DNA of 7,975 nucleotides, from contig JAITCK010000021.1 in the NCBI GenBank assembly GCA_031283115.1, positions 1 to 7,975 on the forward strand. Direction: 5' to 3'. This stretch comes from Cellulomonadaceae bacterium. GTDB taxonomy: Bacteria > Actinomycetota > Actinomycetes > Actinomycetales > Cellulomonadaceae. The notes below the pieces were generated by a model. It saw nothing but the letters and a program-made list of their open reading frames with translations, did no database searches and was not told the origin of the DNA. Both the position numbers and the translations under genes were made by a program. Every line of letters begins with the position of its first letter. Position 1 is the first letter of the stretch. Positions 5,299-7,975 of the stretch are shown here, piece after piece.

Positions 5299-5466
5299 AT
5301 GCTACTGGCGCTGACCTCGCCTAACGGTTCAGTATCTCAATATGTGAACAACACACATCATCGTGCGCCCGGAGAGAAGACAGAAACAACCGGGCCATTT
5401 GGGCTGGCAAGAATCATCACCCAGTATTACCACCTGAGCGAAGTCGCCACGAGTGCAGGCGACTGA
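5299..5466 (+). CDS. Doubtful 55-codon ORF in the metQ2 leader
   Basis: An open frame runs from ATG 5299 to TGA 5464-5466, giving 55 residues with no recognisable domain, signal or membrane segment. The composition is mixed and the C-terminal half reads plausibly as soluble protein (GPFGLARIITQYYHLSEVA). A GAG lies 5 nt before the ATG but there is no proper Shine-Dalgarno. Third-position G+C is well below that of the neighbouring genes, and the ORF overlaps candidate regulatory structures. It is more likely chance than a gene; a leader peptide cannot be excluded. Confidence 0.12.
   Translation: MLLALTSPNGSVSQYVNNTHHRAPGEKTETTGPFGLARIITQYYHLSEVATSAGD
5334..5350. promoter_or_regulatory. Degenerate second copy of the metQ2 upstream motif
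   Basis: ATCTCA-ATATG-TGAACA keeps the ATCTCA half-site and the 5-bp spacing of the perfect repeat at 5278-5296, but the right arm matches only in TGA and one further A. The two copies are 55 bp apart, close to five helical turns. Weak, but the spacing is consistent with paired operators. Confidence 0.25.
5367..5395 (+). promoter_or_regulatory. Possible RNA hairpin A in the metQ2 leader
   Basis: GCCCGG (5367-5372) can pair with CCGGGC (5390-5395), enclosing a 17-nt purine-rich loop (AGAGAAGACAGAAACAA). A large purine-rich loop closed by a strong GC stem is suggestive of a structured leader, but no known riboswitch core is recognised. Confidence 0.3.
5442..5464 (+). promoter_or_regulatory. 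Possible RNA hairpin B in the metQ2 leader
   Basis: AGTCGCC (5442-5448) pairs perfectly with GGCGACT (5458-5464) around a 9-nt loop. No U-run follows, so it is not a classical terminator. It lies about 110 nt before the metQ2 start. Confidence 0.35.
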
Positions 5467-5573
5467 CCCCGTGGCGGCCCCACCTCGGCTGAACTCGTTG
5501 AACTAGCAGCCACCCACCACAAACTCCCGCAAGCGCCACCACCGCGGCGCCCGCCCACACCAAAGGAGCCGCA

Positions 5574-6488
5574 ATGGCCCCCACCCTGACCCGCGCAGCC
5601 AAGGCCGTCGCCGCTGGCGCAACCGCCCTCCTCAGCATCACCCTGCTGGCCGGATGCGCCCAAGGCGCCAGCGCCGCAGACGCAGAACTCGGCAGCGAAA
5701 CCAACCCCGTCCGCATCGGTGTTGTCAACGCCGAAGAGCCCTACCGCCACACCTTCGTTGAAGTAGCCCACGGCGAAGGCATCCACATTCAGTTCATCAA
5801 CTTCTCCGACTTCCACATCCCCAACCAGGCCCTCGCCGACGGCGACCTGGACCTCAACCAGTTCCAACACCTACAGTTCCTGGCCGCCTTCAACGAAAAC
5901 ACCGGTAACGACCTGACCCCCATCGGTGCCACCGCCGTCTACCCGCTGGGCCTGTACTCCCTGCGCCACGACTCCGTAGCCGACTTTGAAGCAGGCGCAC
6001 AAATTGCCATCCCCAACGACCCCACCAACCAGGCCCGCGCCCTGCTGGTACTCCAAGACGCCGGACTCATCACCCTGCGTGACGGCGGCAACTCGTTTTC
6101 CACCCCCTTCGACATCATCGCCGAAGAATCCCTAGCCACCGTCACCCCCGTCGACGCCGCCCAAACGGCCCTGGCCCTGCAAGATGTCGACGGCTCCATC
6201 GTCAACAACTCCATGATCGCCCAAATCGGCATGGGTCTGTCCGACGCCCTCTTCCACGACGACCCCGCCTCTGTAGCAGCCGAGCCCTACATCAACGTGT
6301 GGGTCGCCCGTGCCGAAGACGCCGACAACGAGGTATTCACCCGCATCGTCGACATCTTCCACAACAGTGACGATGTCATCAACGGCCTCATCGAATCCTC
6401 TGCCGGAACCGCAGCCGTCCGCAACAACCCGGCCGCCGACTTGCAGCGCATCCTCGCCAACATTCAAGAAAACCTCCGCAACCAGTGA
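5574..6488 (+). CDS. metQ: MetQ/NlpA-family substrate-binding lipoprotein, paralogue 2
   Basis: Lipid-anchored binding protein of 304 residues for the MetNI importer. A typical lipoprotein signal peptide (R7, K10, hydrophobic 11-25) ends in LAGC with Cys28 as the lipidation site. The mature domain parallels metQ1 block by block: VRIGVVNAEEPY, NFSDFHIPNQAL, DLNQFQHLQFL, IGATAVYPLGLYSLRH, AIPNDPTNQARALLVL, AEPYINVWVAR. The start is supported by AAAGGAG at 5562-5568, 5 nt before the ATG. Codon use is strongly C-ending, like the glycosidase and metN and unlike metQ1. It is followed by an inverted repeat and an intrinsic terminator before metN, so it is probably expressed more strongly than the ATPase. 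Whether the two paralogues bind the same ligand (L- versus D-methionine, methionine sulfoxide, or a peptide) cannot be decided from sequence. Confidence 0.93.
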   Translation: MAPTLTRAAKAVAAGATALLSITLLAGCAQGASAADAELGSETNPVRIGVVNAEEPYRHTFVEVAHGEGIHIQFINFSDFHIPNQALADGDLDLNQFQHLQFLAAFNENTGNDLTPIGATAVYPLGLYSLRHDSVADFEAGAQIAIPNDPTNQARALLVLQDAGLITLRDGGNSFSTPFDIIAEESLATVTPVDAAQTALALQDVDGSIVNNSMIAQIGMGLSDALFHDDPASVAAEPYINVWVARAEDADNEVFTRIVDIFHNSDDVINGLIESSAGTAAVRNNPAADLQRILANIQENLRNQ

Positions 6489-6491
6489 CCT

Positions 6492-6511
6492 GTGACCTCA
6501 CGCGAGGTCAC
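6492..6511. repeat. 8-bp inverted repeat just after metQ2
   Basis: GTGACCTC (6492-6499) and GAGGTCAC (6504-6511) are perfectly complementary around ACGC, 4 nt after the metQ2 stop. No U-run follows. A 3'-end hairpin of this kind often protects upstream mRNA from exonucleases; a U-less terminator or a protein site is also possible. Confidence 0.5.
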
Positions 6512-6531
6512 CTCCAGGCACTCACGACGAG

Positions 6532-6575
6532 GCGCCGCAGGCTGAGCACTCCGCCTGCGGCGCTTATCGTCTCTT
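6532..6575 (+). terminator. Intrinsic terminator between metQ2 and metN
   Basis: GCGCCGCAGGC (6532-6542) pairs perfectly over 11 bp with GCCTGCGGCGC (6553-6563) around a 10-nt loop, followed by a pyrimidine-rich TTATCGTCTCTT tail. The stem is very stable and the tail moderately U-rich. No good promoter was seen between it and metN, so partial readthrough probably sets the lower level of metNI relative to metQ. Confidence 0.75.
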
Positions 6576-6635
6576 CACGTATCCATCCCGACCAGGGTCA
6601 ACCCAGGCCGGTGAGGCGAAAAGAAAGGGGCAGGC

Positions 6636-7715
6636 GTGAGCCAGCCGATCATCAGCTTCAAAGAAGCCGAAAAAGTGTTCCCCGGGCGGGGAAAACGCCC
6701 CGACGTGCGTGCCGTCGACGGCGTCACCTTCGACATTATGGAAGGTGAAATCTTCGGCGTCATCGGATACTCCGGTGCCGGAAAATCCACCCTGGTTCGC
6801 CTCATCAACGCCCTCGAAAAACCGACCGGCGGATCCGTGGTTGTTGGCGGAACCGAGATTGTGGGCCTCAGCGAAGCCAAACTCCGCACCGTGCGCGCAG
6901 GCATCGGCATGGTCTTCCAACAGTTCAACCTGCTGGGCTCCCGTACCGTCGCCGGAAACGTCGCCTACCCGCTGGAAGTAGCTGGCTGGGACAGGGCCGC
7001 CCGCAAAGCCCGCGTCGCCGAACTACTCGACTACGTGGGTATCGCCGACAAAGCCGACGCCCGCCCCTCCCAACTGTCCGGCGGCCAACGCCAGCGGGTC
7101 GGCATCGCCCGAGCCCTGGCCACCTCACCTAAAATCCTGCTCGCCGACGAAGCCACCTCAGCCCTCGACCCTGAAACCACCCAAGACGTACTCCGCCTCC
7201 TGCAACAGGTCAACAAAGACCTGGGCGTGACCGTCGTCGTCATCACCCACGGCATGAACGTGGTTCGTTACCTCTGCGACCGCGTCGCCGTCATGGAACA
7301 CGGCAAGGTGGCCGAACTCGGCAACACCTACGACGTGTTCGCTAACCCGCAAGCCGCCGTGACCAAAAAGTTTGTGGGCACCGCCCTCAAAGACCGCCCC
7401 GAAGGCGACGTGCTCGACCGCCTCCGGGCCCGCCACCCCGGACGCCTGGTCACCGTCGCCGTCAACGCCAAGGAATACACGGGCATCTTCAACGTGCTCG
7501 CCCAACACAACGTCAGCGGCAAAGTGGTTTACGGCGGCATCACCGAAGTAGGGGACCTGCCCTACGGGTCCATCACCTGGGAGTTGAGCGCAGACTCACC
7601 GCAGGTACTCGACACCGCTGTCAACGCCCTGTACAGCGTCGCCTCCATCAACGACCTCGGCGACGCAGCCCACCCTAAAAACTCGCAGGCTGACACGACG
7701 GAGGTTGCAGCATGA
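6636..7715 (+). CDS. metN: Methionine-type ABC importer ATP-binding protein MetN
   Basis: Cytoplasmic ATPase of 359 residues that powers uptake of substrate delivered by the MetQ lipoproteins through MetI. The ABC domain is complete: Walker A GYSGAGKST (44-52), Q-loop glutamine near 95-96 (VFQQFNLL), signature LSGGQ (147-151), Walker B ILLADE (167-172) and H-loop His205 (VITHGMNVV). After about residue 250 comes a C-terminal region of about 80 residues (LVTVAVNAKEYTGIFNVLAQHNV ... YGSITWELSAD) that fits the NIL regulatory domain, which in MetN binds methionine and shuts down transport (trans-inhibition). The start is GTG, preceded by the purine-rich AAAGGGG (6624-6630) with 5 nt spacing. It ends overlapping metI by ATGA, so the two are translationally coupled. 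The family can carry D- and L-methionine and related compounds; exact specificity is inferred. Confidence 0.96.
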   Translation: MSQPIISFKEAEKVFPGRGKRPDVRAVDGVTFDIMEGEIFGVIGYSGAGKSTLVRLINALEKPTGGSVVVGGTEIVGLSEAKLRTVRAGIGMVFQQFNLLGSRTVAGNVAYPLEVAGWDRAARKARVAELLDYVGIADKADARPSQLSGGQRQRVGIARALATSPKILLADEATSALDPETTQDVLRLLQQVNKDLGVTVVVITHGMNVVRYLCDRVAVMEHGKVAELGNTYDVFANPQAAVTKKFVGTALKDRPEGDVLDRLRARHPGRLVTVAVNAKEYTGIFNVLAQHNVSGKVVYGGITEVGDLPYGSITWELSADSPQVLDTAVNALYSVASINDLGDAAHPKNSQADTTEVAA

Positions 7716-7975
7716 ACCAGGGAATCGACTGGACCCGTTTTGGCCCTATGCTCTGGGAAGCCGCAGGCCAAACCGTACAAATGGTAGGTACCGCCGTTGT
7801 GGTGGGCGGATTTTTCGGCCTCATCATCGGCCTGGCCCTCTACCTGACCCGCCGTGGCAACCTGCTAGAAAATCGGATGATCTTCACGGCTATCAACGTG
7901 ATCATCAACGTGGTGCGCCCCATCCCCTTCATCATCCTCTTTGTTGCGTTAGGGCCGGTGACCAGGGCTGTTGTC
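7712..7975 (+). CDS. metI: Methionine-type ABC importer permease MetI, N-terminal part (runs off the right edge)
   Basis: Open frame of 88 codons from the ATG at 7712, overlapping the metN stop in ATGA and preceded by GGAGG (7700-7704) at 7 nt. The protein begins with a short amphipathic segment (FGPMLWEAAGQTVQMVG), then a hydrophobic membrane helix (about 25-45), a charged loop (TRRGNLLENR) and INVIINVVRPIPFIILFVALGP, the conserved NxxRSxPFIILLxALxP block of MetI-type permeases. Here the usual serine after Arg is replaced (RPIPF). Family members are about 220 residues with five membrane helices; the remainder lies outside the window. It forms the membrane channel that MetN drives. Confidence 0.94.
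   Translation, partial: MNQGIDWTRFGPMLWEAAGQTVQMVGTAVVVGGFFGLIIGLALYLTRRGNLLENRMIFTAINVIINVVRPIPFIILFVALGPVTRAVV

Larger units (their letters stand above)
5252..5573. other. 322-bp intergenic leader between metQ1 and metQ2
   Basis: No convincing gene lies here. The first third is relatively A+T-rich for this window and holds a CRP-like palindrome, a 7-bp-arm inverted repeat (5278-5296) and a degenerate copy of it (5334-5350), so the metQ2 promoter is probably in this part. The middle contains two possible RNA hairpins (5367-5395 and 5442-5464). The last 100 bases are C-rich, unstructured by eye, and end in the metQ2 Shine-Dalgarno AAAGGAG (5562-5568). I compared the leader with the conserved cores of SAM-I, SAM-IV, TPP, cobalamin and T-box elements from memory and saw no clear match. 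Confidence 0.6.

Noticed and set aside
5360..5466. Possible SAM-I, SAM-IV or T-box element upstream of metQ2, suggested by GGGCC...GGCTGGCAAG and methionine context.
   Set aside because: The conserved cores (for SAM-I the AGAG, GGAGGGA, GGCAACC order; for T-box the TGGNACCGCG) are not present in order. Only a generic structured leader can be claimed.

Overview
The window looks like chromosome from a high-G+C Gram-positive bacterium (Actinomycetota). The evidence is the strong preference for C- or G-ending codons, a GTG start on the ABC ATPase gene, Shine-Dalgarno sites of the AAGGAG type, and the actinobacterial flavour of the GH3 glycosidase and LacI-type regulator. Genus cannot be fixed from the sequence. 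There are no transposases, phage genes, tRNAs, rRNAs or CRISPR arrays.

Left part (1-4330): carbohydrate use. On the minus strand lie the N-terminal 146 codons of glucose-6-phosphate isomerase (pgi, cut by the window edge) and, upstream of it, a LacI-family repressor. Divergent from the repressor is an 808-residue cytoplasmic glycoside hydrolase family 3 enzyme (beta-glucosidase/beta-xylosidase type). The 264-bp divergent region carries a perfect 14-bp LacI-type operator just in front of the glycosidase gene and two degenerate copies just in front of the repressor start. This suggests a self-contained repressor/hydrolase switch with autoregulation. The same region holds an 11-G homopolymer and two further inverted repeats built on CGAC half-sites. 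No sugar transporter is present, so the substrate must enter through a system encoded elsewhere.

Right part (4331-7975): a methionine-type ABC importer. Two tandem, clearly paralogous NlpA/MetQ lipoproteins (metQ1, metQ2) are followed by metN (ATPase with a C-terminal NIL-type region) and metI (permease, cut by the window edge, overlapping metN by ATGA). metQ1 begins inside a perfect 17-bp-arm inverted repeat and has no visible ribosome binding site. metQ2 is preceded by a 322-bp intergenic leader rich in inverted repeats. The two upstream regions share the half-site GATMTCA/TGAKATC, which hints at a common regulator. A good intrinsic terminator sits between metQ2 and metN, so the binding proteins are probably made in excess over the ATPase and permease.

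I see no convincing undescribed multi-gene system. The points most worth a second look are regulatory: the perfect inverted repeat over the metQ1 start codon, the structured leader before metQ2, the shared half-site, and the operator cluster plus poly-G tract between the repressor and glycosidase genes.
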